A stretch of 52,976 nt of DNA, from NCBI GenBank assembly GCA_017464085.1, contig JAFUEE010000098.1, positions 1-52,976 of the forward strand, in the 5' to 3' direction. Origin of the DNA: Pseudomonadota bacterium. Its GTDB lineage: Bacteria; Myxococcota_A; Bradymonadia; UBA4248. The notes beneath the pieces are model-generated. The model was not told the DNA's origin. It did not search any database and saw only the letters and a list, made by a program, of their open reading frames with translations. Position numbers and translations under genes: made by a program. Below are positions 1 to 8,359 of the stretch, in pieces. Position 1 is the first letter of the stretch. Every line of letters starts with the position of its first letter.

Positions 1-118
1 AATGCGTGAAATTCTGAATTGGATACGTATTAATTTGTTCTCAAACGAAATTCTCGACGATTACCTCATACCTAAGATGACTGAACCTATTGTGAATCCT
101 CAGCTTGCGCTGTTCTGA
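1..118 (+). pseudogene. IS4-family transposase, 3' end only
   Basis: The window opens inside a transposase frame whose last 38 codons are visible (from MREILNWIRINLF to QLALF, stop at 116-118). A diverged copy of the same C-terminus lies at 47585-47701, where more of the DDE transposase is present (KERWRIELFFKWVKQNLK, typical of IS4-type elements common in Bacteroidetes). Both copies run straight into the same 3' flank, GTTGTGGGACAG, likely the terminal repeat of the element. The left part is outside the window, so it cannot be told whether the full element is intact. Confidence 0.7.
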
Positions 119-135
119 AAAGTTGTGGGACAGCA

Positions 136-540
136 GTGCTTTATGTATTAGAAATGGTGCCGCAATTCGATCCAGAACGCGGGATCAAGTTCACGACATA
201 TATTTGGCATCATCTCAATGGCAGGCTGCTCCGGGCGGCGGTGAGAATGAAAGCGCTTGCAGATGCTGAGGAATTGCGCGAAGGCGTGTGTTCGACGGAT
301 AACGCGCTTCGCAGCTGTGAATTTGAAGTAGACCCCTATCGGATGTCGCCGGATATGGTCTATGACAAGGCAGAGCGCAAGCGTCTCTGGCAGGCGGTGA
401 AGACAAAAGATGCCTCAAGCGTTCAGGCTTGTCTTGAAGAAACACCAGAACACGCGGATGCACTGACGCGGACGCAATTTTCACGCATGCGCCGTCAGCG
501 CATTGCTCGCCTGCAGACAACTATGGCTGGATTGATTTAG
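136..540 (+). pseudogene. 5'-truncated sigma-70-like factor next to IS end
   Basis: The reading frame is open from the IS4 end through a GTG at 136 to a stop at 540. Its first residues, FDPERGIKFTTYIWHHLNGRLLRA, resemble sigma-70 region 2.1-2.3 (FDPxRGvkFsTYAxWWIrxrL). In intact factors this block is preceded by 60 or more residues and followed by regions 2.4 and 4. Here the upstream part is replaced by the transposon, so the start at 136 is only the first usable codon in the remnant. The C-terminal half (VKTKDASSVQ..., RMRRQRIARLQ) has no region I recognise. Identification rests on one motif; the gene is probably dead. Confidence 0.5.
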
Positions 541-611
541 TGTATAAATTAAATATATAATTTATATTTATAATTATATCTTGAATATGTATTCTGTGCT
601 TATATAAAACA

Positions 612-645
612 CCGCCCGCGTATTTGCGATGCAAATAGCGGGCGG
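612..645 (+). repeat. Bulged-G hairpin element 1 (tandem with element 2)
   Basis: Perfect hairpin: outer stem CCGCCCGC (612-619) pairs with GCGGGCGG (638-645). G620 is unpaired. Inner stem TATTTGC (621-627) pairs with GCAAATA (631-637), with loop GAT. It has the family core GC-[G]-TAT/ATA-GC. Confidence 0.85.
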
Positions 646-649
646 CTAC

Positions 650-682
650 GCGCCGCGTATCGGCGAAAGGCGATAGCGGCGC
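650..682 (+). repeat. Bulged-G hairpin element 2
   Basis: Outer stem GCGCCGC (650-656) pairs with GCGGCGC (676-682). G657 is unpaired. Inner stem TATCG (658-662) pairs with CGATA (671-675), with an 8-nt loop. It follows element 1 after 4 nt in the same orientation. An A-tract follows on the plus strand, so it is not an ordinary terminator for either flanking gene. Confidence 0.85.
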
Positions 683-705
683 AAAAAAAATTCCGTAGAT
701 TCTAT

Positions 706-1902
706 CTATATGTCTGAAACCAAGTATAAATAGGCCGACCAGGCAAGGATCTGCGCGGCATTGCTGAGGGCATCGTCATCCGTGTGGAATTGCGCGTTAT
801 GCCAGGCGTGGCAAGTATCGCCGTGTTTGCGCGCCCCAACCCAATAGAAAAAGCCGGGAACGCGCTGCATGTATTGCGCGAAATCTTCAGTTGCCAGGCA
901 GCTTTCGGTGACGATGTCGGCATCAGGTCCGATGGCCATCGATGCGGCGGTTTGTGCAAGAGGCAGCAGAGATTCGTGATTGATGACGCTCGGAACGGAT
1001 TCGACGATTTCAAAGTCGGACGTGCATTCGAATGTCTGAGCGGTAGCGGAAACGATGGTTTTGAGGCGTTCAAGCGCGCGTGTGCCAGTATCGGGATCGA
1101 GATAGCGCATGCTGCCTGTCATTTCGACGGTGTCGACGATGAGGTTGTCGGGCGTGCCCCCGTGGATGGAGCAAATCGAAAGTACGAGCGCGCGCATCGG
1201 ATCGACGTTTCGGCTCGTAATCGTGAGCACATTCTGGACGATTGCAGCGGCGCAGACGATCGGATCGATGCATTTGTGCGGCATGGAGCCGTGTCCGCCG
1301 AGGCCGTGGACGGTAATCTTGAAGTTGATTTTTGCTGCCATGAGCGGCCCCGCCTTGACGACGACTTTGCCTGTCTCGACTTCAGGACGGTTGTGCAGAC
1401 CGAAGATTGCCTGGACGTGATGGTCTTCAAAACAGCCGGTGCGGAGGATTTCGAGGGCGCCGTTCGTCGTCTCTTCGGCCGGCTGAAAGATCAGCAGGAC
1501 TGAGCCGGGCCACTTGTCGCGCGTGCGCGCAAGCATTTTTGCGGCACCGAGCAGGGCTGACATGTGGAAGTCATGTCCGCAGCCATGGGCGCGTCCGGGA
1601 TTGAGGCTTTTGTCCGGGGAGTCCCATGCTTCGTCGAGCGCGAGCGCATCGATATCTGCGCGCAACGCGACACAGCGTTTGCCGGGGATGCCGTTGATTT
1701 TGGCGATCAGCCCCGTATTCAGCGCGTATGGAAGTATCTCGACACCTTCAATCGCCTCAAGTTCGTGACGAAGAAATGATGTCGTTTCGAATTCGTGCCA
1801 TGACACTTCGGGATATTTATGAAGATGCGATTTGCAGTTGCGAATATACTGCTTTTCTGCTTCGGTCAGATTGAATAAGACTGAAAATTCTGATTTCAAC
1901 AT
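706..1902 (-). CDS. M20 family metallo-amidohydrolase
   Basis: A 398-residue enzyme of peptidase family M20D (hippurate hydrolase, N-acyl-amino-acid or indole-3-acetyl-amino-acid hydrolase type), expected to cleave an N-acyl-amino acid or related amide in the cytoplasm using two metal ions. Visible family motifs in order are HKYPE (28-32), RADIDAL (81-87), HGCGHDFH (106-113), PAEE (141-144), GLHNRPE (168-174), HGLGGHGSMPH (199-209, dimerisation domain) and TEDFAQY near the C-terminus. Length is normal and there is no signal peptide. It lies 12 nt downstream of the HD-domain gene on the same strand, so the two are probably cotranscribed. The ATG at 1902 has only a weak ribosome-binding site (AAGAAA). 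The substrate cannot be read from the sequence. Confidence 0.88.
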   Translation of the reverse strand: MLKSEFSVLFNLTEAEKQYIRNCKSHLHKYPEVSWHEFETTSFLRHELEAIEGVEILPYALNTGLIAKINGIPGKRCVALRADIDALALDEAWDSPDKSLNPGRAHGCGHDFHMSALLGAAKMLARTRDKWPGSVLLIFQPAEETTNGALEILRTGCFEDHHVQAIFGLHNRPEVETGKVVVKAGPLMAAKINFKITVHGLGGHGSMPHKCIDPIVCAAAIVQNVLTITSRNVDPMRALVLSICSIHGGTPDNLIVDTVEMTGSMRYLDPDTGTRALERLKTIVSATAQTFECTSDFEIVESVPSVINHESLLPLAQTAASMAIGPDADIVTESCLATEDFAQYMQRVPGFFYWVGARKHGDTCHAWHNAQFHTDDDALSNAAQILAWSAYLYLVSDI

Positions 1903-1914
1903 ATTTATGGTTTC

Positions 1915-2457
1915 TTAGTTTTGGGGTTGCCACATATCGTGAAGGATTTGAAAGCGCTCGAGCGGCGCAGGCCCGAATTTCGCCAGGCTGTTCTGGATGC
2001 GTTCGAGCGTCTTTTCTTCCGTCAGATGATCAGGATTTTTGCTGAAAAAATTGTCGGCATACGTGATGAGCTTTTCTTCGAGCGTTTCAGGAAGCAGGTC
2101 GCGGTGAGGGAGTGGGAGGCCGCCCGCAAGAATCTCAGCAGCCGTAAGGCCGCTCCCGATATGGCGTTCGCAGACACGGGCATGGCGAGCATAGCGGATG
2201 GGATCGAGCTGACGCAGATAGGCCGCGCCGAGCTGCCCGTGCATGATATAGGGCGCGTCTCCGAAACACCCGATATCTGGGGCATGTACACCGATGATTC
2301 CGTAATCGTGAAGCATGGTCGCTTCGCGCAAAAATATATAATCGATCGCATCTGCATAACGGCTTGCGCGCGCGATTTTTTCGGCTTTTTCAAACACGCA
2401 TCTGCTATGTATGCGCATGATTTCAAGGCAACGCGCTGTCGCCTGAAGCTGTATCAT
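1915..2457 (-). CDS. HD-domain protein (putative metal-dependent phosphohydrolase)
   Basis: A 180-residue protein with spaced His/Asp residues of the HD superfamily: EIMRIHSRCV near the N-terminus, TMLHDYGIIG as the HD pair, then GQLGAAYLRQL and VCERHIGSG. The C-terminal KLITYADNFFSK also recurs in small HD proteins acting on nucleotides or RNA ends. The frame is open further upstream to 2619, but the extra 54 residues look unlike the family. The ATG at 2457 is preceded by AGG about 7 nt upstream, so I take that start. It is followed 12 nt later by the M20 gene. The substrate is unknown. Confidence 0.6.
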   Translation of the reverse strand: MIQLQATARCLEIMRIHSRCVFEKAEKIARASRYADAIDYIFLREATMLHDYGIIGVHAPDIGCFGDAPYIMHGQLGAAYLRQLDPIRYARHARVCERHIGSGLTAAEILAGGLPLPHRDLLPETLEEKLITYADNFFSKNPDHLTEEKTLERIQNSLAKFGPAPLERFQILHDMWQPQN

Positions 2458-2607
2458 GTCAATACCTGTGAGATGGATATATTGAAACCAATTGCAAGCA
2501 TAAACGCAATCAAATCGCCAGCTCAAGGCTGCCCGAAAGTCATTGAGAGTCGGGCTGAGACGCCTCAGGCAGAAGTCAGTTGAATGATTTATGCTCGGTG
2601 GAAATTG

Positions 2608-2630
2608 AGAAAGGGGCATTGACCGCCCCT
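2608..2630 (-). terminator. Possible terminator after the membrane kinase gene
   Basis: AGGGGC (2612-2617) pairs with GCCCCT (2625-2630). On the minus strand it is followed by a short T-rich run (TTCTC). It lies 36 nt downstream of the kinase stop codon. The T-tract is weak. Confidence 0.4.
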
Positions 2631-2665
2631 GTTTGAAGGATTTGGCAGATCGGAGAAAACCAGGC

Positions 2666-3907
2666 TCAGAAGAACAGAGAGATCGAGATCATGATTCCGA
2701 AAATGACGGCGCACACGATGATACATGCTAGGATGATGTCTTTCTTCTTCATGGCGGATGGCATTTCGCGCCATTTGTCGAGCAAGGACTTGGGCTCATC
2801 GTCTTCGGTCTGAGCAGGTTCGGCTGGTTTTTCCCGTTCGGCTTTCGCCTTGAGCTCGTCCTCTTTCTTTTCGGCTTCATCGGCAGCTTTGACGAGCGCC
2901 TCGATCGGGATGAGTTCGCTTCGCGTATGCGGCTGGACTTCGTCGTCTGCTGCCGTGGCGTTCTGAGGGGCTTCGACTTCTTCGTCCTCATTTTCGTCTG
3001 GATCCTGCGGCGGCTTGATCTTGGCGACGATGTCGCCCAGCGCAGACTCCGGATTGCCGATTGACTTGAGGAATCCTCGCAGATCGTCGGCAAACTCGCG
3101 CGCCGTCTGGTAGCGGTCCGCGCGACTGCGCGCCAGCCCTTTGTTGATGATCTTTTCGAGGGCTTCCGGTACGTCCTCGTTGATCGAGCTGATCGGAGGG
3201 ACAATCGATTTCCGGACGAGATCGAGGATTTTCGTCTCGATGGGATCGTTGAAGAGCGGGCGTGAAGCGAGCATTTCCCAAAGGATGATGCCGACTGCAT
3301 AGAGATCGCTGCGGTGATCGATGCTTTCACCATAGGCTGCTTCAGGGGACAGATAGCTGAATTTGCCTTTGATCAGCCCGGGGACGGTCTTGGAAAGCTG
3401 CGATTTTGATTTGACGAGGCCAAAGTCTGTAATCTTCACGTCTCCGTTGTAGCCCAAGAGGATATTCGGAGGGCTGATGTCCCTGTGGATCAGATTGAGC
3501 GGTTCGCCATTTTCCCCGCAGACGTGATGCGCATACTCCAGGCCGTCCAGAATCAGCGCGGCAATGCGCACAGCCTCATGAATTGGCAGCTTGAACTGGT
3601 ACTGGTTCGCAAAATTGAGAAGGTCGCGCAGGTTCATGCCGGCAACGAACTCCATCGAGAGAAACAGCGCATCATCCATCAGGCCGATCTGATCGACGCG
3701 GACGATGTTCGGATGATGCAAGGCCATGCAGACAGCGGCTTCGTCAATGAACATGCTGACGAAATTCTCCTGTCCCGCCAGGCTCGGCAATATCCGCTTG
3801 ATCGCCATGATTTCGCCTGTGCTCAGGTTTTTCGCGCGGAAGATTTCCGCCATGCCGCCGACATCGACGCGATTCAGAATCTCAAATTGTGTGCCTTCCG
3901 TTTTCAT
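2666..3907 (-). CDS. Membrane-anchored Ser/Thr protein kinase (Hanks type)
   Basis: A 413-residue eukaryotic-like kinase. The catalytic domain spans about residues 8-285, with an abbreviated glycine loop (VDVGGMAEIF), the ATP-anchoring lysine in MAIKRIL (K37), catalytic loop HRDISPPN (141-148), DFG (161-163), and SPEAA in place of APE. The usual Lys after HRD is Ser (HRDIS), a substitution common in myxobacterial kinases and thought compatible with activity. An acidic Ala/Glu/Lys-rich linker (about 290-385) leads to one C-terminal membrane helix (IILACIIVCAVIFGIMISI), so the kinase would face the cytoplasm with almost no periplasmic part. I chose the ATG at 3907 because an upstream ATG (4003) would overlap mpl by 47 nt and adds residues unlike the family. 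It lies 49 nt downstream of mpl on the same strand. Confidence 0.85.
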   Translation of the reverse strand: MKTEGTQFEILNRVDVGGMAEIFRAKNLSTGEIMAIKRILPSLAGQENFVSMFIDEAAVCMALHHPNIVRVDQIGLMDDALFLSMEFVAGMNLRDLLNFANQYQFKLPIHEAVRIAALILDGLEYAHHVCGENGEPLNLIHRDISPPNILLGYNGDVKITDFGLVKSKSQLSKTVPGLIKGKFSYLSPEAAYGESIDHRSDLYAVGIILWEMLASRPLFNDPIETKILDLVRKSIVPPISSINEDVPEALEKIINKGLARSRADRYQTAREFADDLRGFLKSIGNPESALGDIVAKIKPPQDPDENEDEEVEAPQNATAADDEVQPHTRSELIPIEALVKAADEAEKKEDELKAKAEREKPAEPAQTEDDEPKSLLDKWREMPSAMKKKDIILACIIVCAVIFGIMISISLFF

Positions 3908-3956
3908 ATATCTGTCTTTGAAAGAGAATGATGAGATGGGCTGGGAAATTGCGCGA

Positions 3957-5417
3957 TCACTTGGCTTCAAGTGATGCTTTGAGTTTTCTGTGCAGGCCGC
4001 CAAAAGCGCTTCCGCTCATGCCGAGCACGACATCGCCGGGACGGCAGCTGTCGACGAGATGCGCCACGATCTCCTCGACATCAGGAATCATCTGCGCATG
4101 AACGCCGCGTGCGTTGAGATCATCCACGATCTTCGGGATATTGATGAGCATTTCGGGCGGGAGGTCGTCCTTTTTCCAGGGCGCGCTCAAGATGACTTCA
4201 TCGCATTCGGCGAGCGCGACCGGATAGTCGTGCTGAAAAACCGCTCTTCGAGAAGTGTTGCTCTTCATCTCGAAGATGCCCCAGATTCTCTCTTTTGGAT
4301 GTCGTGCGCGGATGGCGCGGACTGTTTCTCGCACGGCGGTCGGATGGTGAGCGAAGTCGTCATATATCGTGATGCCGTTGACGATTCCGATCAGCTCCTG
4401 CCGTTTCTTGACCCCCTGATAGCTTGCCAGGCCATTGCGGATCGCCGTTTCCGGCACGCCGAGCAGATGCGCGATCACACATGCCGCAGTCAGATTATAG
4501 GCGTTGTGATGTCCGGTCATCGGGGATTCGATATGCGCGATGCGTGTGCCAGTCGCGCGTTCGATCACATTGAGCGAGAGGCCGCCGTCATGCGGCTCGA
4601 CATCTGTGGCGGCATAGTCGGCAGCATCTTTGAGGCTGAAGCCGACTGTCTTGCAGCGCGCCTGCCGGACGACTCGGCAAACGTTTGCATCATCGGCATT
4701 ATAGCAGATAACGCCGGCTGTCCCCATGTCGCGGACGAGCTTTTCAAAAACGCCGATGATTTCTTCGAGATCCTGATAGATATCGGCGTGGTCAAATTCG
4801 ATATTGTTGATGCACAGCAGCGTCGGCGCGTAGTGCCAGAATTTCGGCACCTTGTCGAACCATGCTGTGTCGTATTCATCACCCTCGACGATAAAATCAG
4901 TGCCCTTGCCGCAATGTGCGCCGCAGCCGTACGCGAGCACTTCGCCGCCGATGAACACGGAGGGATCCAGTCCGGCTTCCGACAGGACGGCTGCAGTCAG
5001 CGAAGAGGTCGTTGTTTTTCCGTGTGTGCCGGAGATGACGATGCGGCGCTGCGCTTTCTTGAGGAAGAAGTGGTAGAGCGTTTCAGCCTGCGAGAGCGTC
5101 GAAAAGCCGCGCTCCATGGCAGCGATGCACTCTGGATTCGTGCGCCTGCAGAAATTCCCGACGACGACAAGCGTGTCAGCAGGATCCAGGCCGTCAAGAT
5201 GCGACGGTTCCCAGCCCTCGAACGTGCGGATGTGATACCGCACGAGGATATCGCTCATCGGCGGATAAAACCCCGTATCCGAGCCGCTGACTTCATATCC
5301 CGACTCGCAGAGCAGGACAGCCAGTGCCCCCATGCCCGTGCCGCAACAGCCGAGAAGATGAAAACGCTTTGGATTCTCAAGAAATTTGGGGCATTGCCTC
5401 TTTTCTGGTGCAGTCAT
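3957..5417 (-). CDS. mpl: UDP-N-acetylmuramate:L-Ala-gamma-D-Glu-mDAP ligase
   Basis: Cytoplasmic ATP-dependent ligase of the Mur family (486 aa) that reattaches the recovered murein tripeptide to UDP-MurNAc in peptidoglycan recycling. Visible are the N-terminal nucleotide-sugar fold (FHLLGCCGTGMG, 19-30), the P-loop GTHGKTTTSS (130-139), GGEVLAYG, VEGDEYDTAWFD, the Mpl-type DDFAHHPTAVRET, and MKSNTSRRAVFQ, which distinguishes Mpl from MurC. Length matches the family. The ATG at 5417 has an ideal AAGGAG 7 nt upstream, so the longer frame to 5471 is not used. The upstream region holds three hairpin elements between this gene and the divergent kinase gene. Confidence 0.9.
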   Translation of the reverse strand: MTAPEKRQCPKFLENPKRFHLLGCCGTGMGALAVLLCESGYEVSGSDTGFYPPMSDILVRYHIRTFEGWEPSHLDGLDPADTLVVVGNFCRRTNPECIAAMERGFSTLSQAETLYHFFLKKAQRRIVISGTHGKTTTSSLTAAVLSEAGLDPSVFIGGEVLAYGCGAHCGKGTDFIVEGDEYDTAWFDKVPKFWHYAPTLLCINNIEFDHADIYQDLEEIIGVFEKLVRDMGTAGVICYNADDANVCRVVRQARCKTVGFSLKDAADYAATDVEPHDGGLSLNVIERATGTRIAHIESPMTGHHNAYNLTAACVIAHLLGVPETAIRNGLASYQGVKKRQELIGIVNGITIYDDFAHHPTAVRETVRAIRARHPKERIWGIFEMKSNTSRRAVFQHDYPVALAECDEVILSAPWKKDDLPPEMLINIPKIVDDLNARGVHAQMIPDVEEIVAHLVDSCRPGDVVLGMSGSAFGGLHRKLKASLEAK

Positions 5418-5519
5418 GACAAACTCCTTTTGCCTGCAAGGACGCCTTCGTGGCGCTGGATTGATTGTCATCTCACAGCTGGCGTGTTTTGCAAATTTTC
5501 GAGGTCTGGGTTTTGAGGG

Positions 5520-5550
5520 GCGCGCCTATGGCTGTCGCCATACGCCGCGC
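5520..5550 (-). repeat. Bulged-G hairpin element 3 (imperfect)
   Basis: Minus-strand orientation. Inner stem TATGGC (5527-5532) pairs with GCCATA (5537-5542). C5543 is unpaired. The outer stem GCGCGCC (5520-5526) pairs with 5544-5550 except for one C-C mismatch at 5525/5545. It is first of three in a row between divergent genes. Confidence 0.7.
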
Positions 5551-5557
5551 TTACGCC

Positions 5558-5581
5558 CCTATGCGCCTTCGGCGCATACGG
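5558..5581 (-). repeat. Bulged-G hairpin element 4 (short outer stem)
   Basis: Strong inner stem TATGCGCC (5560-5567) pairs with GGCGCATA (5571-5578), loop TTC, with C5579 unpaired. Only two outer pairs remain (CC/GG), so this looks like a decayed copy. Confidence 0.6.
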
Positions 5582-5586
5582 CTCGT

Positions 5587-5622
5587 GCGCCCCGCTATCG
5601 GCTGTGCCGATACGCGGGGCGC
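5587..5622 (-). repeat. Bulged-G hairpin element 5
   Basis: Outer stem GCGCCCCGC (5587-5595) pairs with GCGGGGCGC (5614-5622). C5613 is unpaired. Inner stem TATCGGC (5596-5602) pairs with GCCGATA (5606-5612), loop TGT. A perfect copy in minus orientation, upstream of both flanking genes, so it cannot serve as a terminator. Confidence 0.85.
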
Positions 5623-5714
5623 GCTTTACACAATAAATACAATATGCTAGTGTAAGCATACATTTAGATGCCTCAATAGGATTGAGGCGAGCGCGATGGA
5701 CTGAGGGGAGAGAA

Positions 5715-8198
5715 ATGGCGCAGGATTGTATGCAGCAAAGTGGTAACCATAAAACTGATCAATATAATAATGAAAAGCCGCATGCTGGAGATGCGAAAGG
5801 CGCATCCAGGGATTATCCCGGTCTTGAGGGAAAATATACGATTTTGGAAAAAGTCGGCAGAGGCGCGCAGGGGACTGTTTTCAAAGCGTCATCGAAGACA
5901 GGGGAGATCGTCGCGATTAAAATCTTTGACTTTAGGGAAGCCGAAAGCTGGAAAGAGGTCGATCTGCTCAAGCGCGAAGTCGAGACTCTTCAGAAACTGG
6001 ATGTTCAGGGGATTCCGAAGTTCATTGAATTCATAGAAAAAGAGCCTTATTCTTATCTTGTAGAATCATATATTGAGGGCAGTTCGCTCAAAGATATGAT
6101 TGAGGACGGTTTTGAACCGACATTTGATCAGGTCGTGGCGATACTTTCGTCCGCGCTGAAGATCCTGAGCCAGTTGCACACGCGCTTGCATCCGATCATT
6201 CATCGCGATATCAAGCCGGGAAATCTGATTGTAAATATCAAAGGTGAGGATATCCGCGTGTGGCTCGTCGACTTCGGCACTGTGGCGGCCAATCGCCAGC
6301 GCACGAACGCGAGCACGTTTGCTGGGACAGCTGGATATGTGGCGCCCGAGCAGCTCTTTGGCAAGGCGACACCTGCCTCGGACATCTATGGCATGGGCAT
6401 GACGATGGTTCATCTCATTTCTGGCGTGGCCCCCTGTGATATGGAAATGGATGGCTTGACGCTCAAATATGACAAGTATCTCCCTGAGAATCTGCCAAAA
6501 TCCTTCAGGGATATGCTCGCTGAAATGGTCGCGCCCAATCCGAATGACCGTCTCAAAGATGCCGAAAGCGTCTTGAAAAAGCTCAAGAGTTTTGAACCAG
6601 TTTTGAGAAAAAACACGAATAATGCTATATTTGCATCTGATTCGAAATGGAATATGAAGCATAATGATGATGTAAATCATTCCAAATATAATGCTTCAGG
6701 GCCGCTTGATATCTGGGTGAATAAGCTGAATGCATTTAATGAATACAGTTCATCTGAGAAGGAAGAAATTATAACTGAGTGTTATTTAAGAACTGAGCAG
6801 GACTTTGATTTGATTGTTGATTGTGTTGCGATTATATTATTGACAGAGCGAGAACCTGGGCATCGAATATCAATAATCAGTCTTATTGAAATGGCTGTTG
6901 AACGTATCAATATTGAAGTGAAAAATAGACAACATAAAACACCCGATGCTCTGGAACTGGATGGTGCAGTTGATAAATTTGAAGGTTACTCTAGAAAACA
7001 TAGAAAGCAAATACTCATACAACTGTATAGAAAAACTGGAAGATCTTGTGAGAAAATTATAACGGCTATTCACGCTGTACAAAAAAGAATCGGTAAAGAT
7101 ATAGAAATGAATTTGTTGATTGAGCTTACAGAAGGTGAACTACAATTAAGCGGATTACAGATAATTACAGCTTCACTCGAAAATACAAAGCCTTCATCCA
7201 AAACGAATGCAGATTATAGTTTTAATAATTCAAATAAGCCCAAAGAAAAGTTATGGGAAGACCTGTCTTTCAGCGAGCAGGTCGAGGGGTGTCCAGAGCT
7301 CAAGCAGCCAGGCTTTACCCCTATGGAAGTCCTCGAACTGTATGCGGAGCAGTTGTCTTTGTTTGAGCATTACAGCCTTGAGGAGCGCAAAGAAATCATA
7401 TTTAAATGTTGGGTTCATACCAGAGAGGAGTTTTTACGGATTGTTGATATCCTCAAAGAAGTTTTGTCAACGCCTGAATATGCTGTCAAGCGCAGAGTGT
7501 CGGATGTGGTCAGCTGCGCGGAGCAGCGCCTTGCTCAAGGACGGGCGCAGAGGATTTCTGTCAAGCTCACCCCTGATAAATCTGAACTTGAAAAATGGGC
7601 TCAGGCTTTTGAGGGGTATTCCATGAAGGATAAAAAAGAGATCCTGTCGATACTCTATCAAGAGACTGGACGTGACTGCGAAAAGATTGTTCAGGCAATC
7701 AAATACGAACAAGATGACAGATTGCCGTTGAACAAGGATATCTTGGTCGTGAATGCTAAAAGACGTCTGTTATTCGGACCTCCCGGTTCAGTCATGATGA
7801 ATCCCAGCCTGCAACCGTTAGCGAGAACGAATAATGAGGCTGGAACAGAAATCATCGTTGCGTTAGAAAACAGAATGAATGCGTTGGAAGCACCTATTAA
7901 CTATTCGCCATTTTGGATTATTTTTTTAAGTCTTGCGGTCATTTCTGGATCAGGTCTAGGATTATATTATATTTTTATGAAAGCCGGCACTTTCTGGGGC
8001 ATTTCAGGATGCGTGTTATTGAGCAGTCTGATTATACATTTGATTTTGCTGCTGTTTGAAAAAGAATCACACTTTTTACTGATATTTGTGGTAGCTGCAC
8101 TTCTCGTCGGAGTGATCGCCATTTTTATGTGGAACTGGGTTGCCGGTTTGTTCGCCTTGGGCTTTTTGATATTCGTTGGGTCAAAGATAGCTGAATAG
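5715..8198 (+). CDS. Ser/Thr protein kinase with four internal helical repeats and C-terminal membrane segments
   Basis: An 827-residue kinase. The catalytic domain (about 38-300) is complete: VGRGAQGTV (47-55), VAIK (K69), HRDIKPGN (163-170), DFG (186-188), GTAGYVAPEQ. After it come four copies of a roughly 35-residue motif starting at residues 341, 422, 550 and 632, pattern F-x-x-Y-S-x4-K/E-E/Q-I-I/L-x3-Y/W-x2-T, for example FEGYSMKDKKEILSILYQET. Spacings of 81, 128 and 82 suggest two duplicated pairs. The last ~95 residues hold three or four hydrophobic helices (WIIFLSLAVISGSGLGLYY, GCVLLSSLIIHLILLLF, FLLIFVVAALLVGVIAIF). The ATG at 5715 has GGGGAG just upstream. DNA for repeats 1-2 (about 6620-7250) is clearly AT-richer than the rest. 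I do not recognise the repeat; it may bind partners or substrates. Confidence 0.85.
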   Translation: MAQDCMQQSGNHKTDQYNNEKPHAGDAKGASRDYPGLEGKYTILEKVGRGAQGTVFKASSKTGEIVAIKIFDFREAESWKEVDLLKREVETLQKLDVQGIPKFIEFIEKEPYSYLVESYIEGSSLKDMIEDGFEPTFDQVVAILSSALKILSQLHTRLHPIIHRDIKPGNLIVNIKGEDIRVWLVDFGTVAANRQRTNASTFAGTAGYVAPEQLFGKATPASDIYGMGMTMVHLISGVAPCDMEMDGLTLKYDKYLPENLPKSFRDMLAEMVAPNPNDRLKDAESVLKKLKSFEPVLRKNTNNAIFASDSKWNMKHNDDVNHSKYNASGPLDIWVNKLNAFNEYSSSEKEEIITECYLRTEQDFDLIVDCVAIILLTEREPGHRISIISLIEMAVERINIEVKNRQHKTPDALELDGAVDKFEGYSRKHRKQILIQLYRKTGRSCEKIITAIHAVQKRIGKDIEMNLLIELTEGELQLSGLQIITASLENTKPSSKTNADYSFNNSNKPKEKLWEDLSFSEQVEGCPELKQPGFTPMEVLELYAEQLSLFEHYSLEERKEIIFKCWVHTREEFLRIVDILKEVLSTPEYAVKRRVSDVVSCAEQRLAQGRAQRISVKLTPDKSELEKWAQAFEGYSMKDKKEILSILYQETGRDCEKIVQAIKYEQDDRLPLNKDILVVNAKRRLLFGPPGSVMMNPSLQPLARTNNEAGTEIIVALENRMNALEAPINYSPFWIIFLSLAVISGSGLGLYYIFMKAGTFWGISGCVLLSSLIIHLILLLFEKESHFLLIFVVAALLVGVIAIFMWNWVAGLFALGFLIFVGSKIAE

Positions 8199-8275
8199 TG
8201 AACTGTAATCGTCAAGCAAGTTGTGCATGGTGAATGCAGCGATGCGACAAGGTATCAAAGACGTTCTAGGTGTGC

Positions 8276-8304
8276 TTGTATTCTCTCCAGTGAATTGCTA
8301 TAGT
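8276..8304 (+). promoter_or_regulatory. Candidate sigma-70-type promoter for the esterase gene
   Basis: TTGTAT (8276-8281), a 17-nt spacer, then TATAGT (8299-8304), 56 nt before the esterase start codon. The stretch 8199-8275 shows no gene and no clear terminator for the kinase. Confidence 0.5.
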
Positions 8305-8359
8305 TTGTGAGGGGGAATTCGAGTTTTCGTCCCTTTATTTTGACGCGTGAGGCAGAGTG

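Noticed and set aside
612..682. The hairpin elements as ordinary Rho-independent terminators
   Set aside because: Most copies lack a T-tract, several lie between divergent genes, and the unpaired G with TAT/ATA core is not needed for termination.
3990..5516. 508-codon plus-strand frame opposite mpl
   Set aside because: Mpl on the other strand has all Mur-ligase motifs and an ideal ribosome-binding site; the antisense frame has none.
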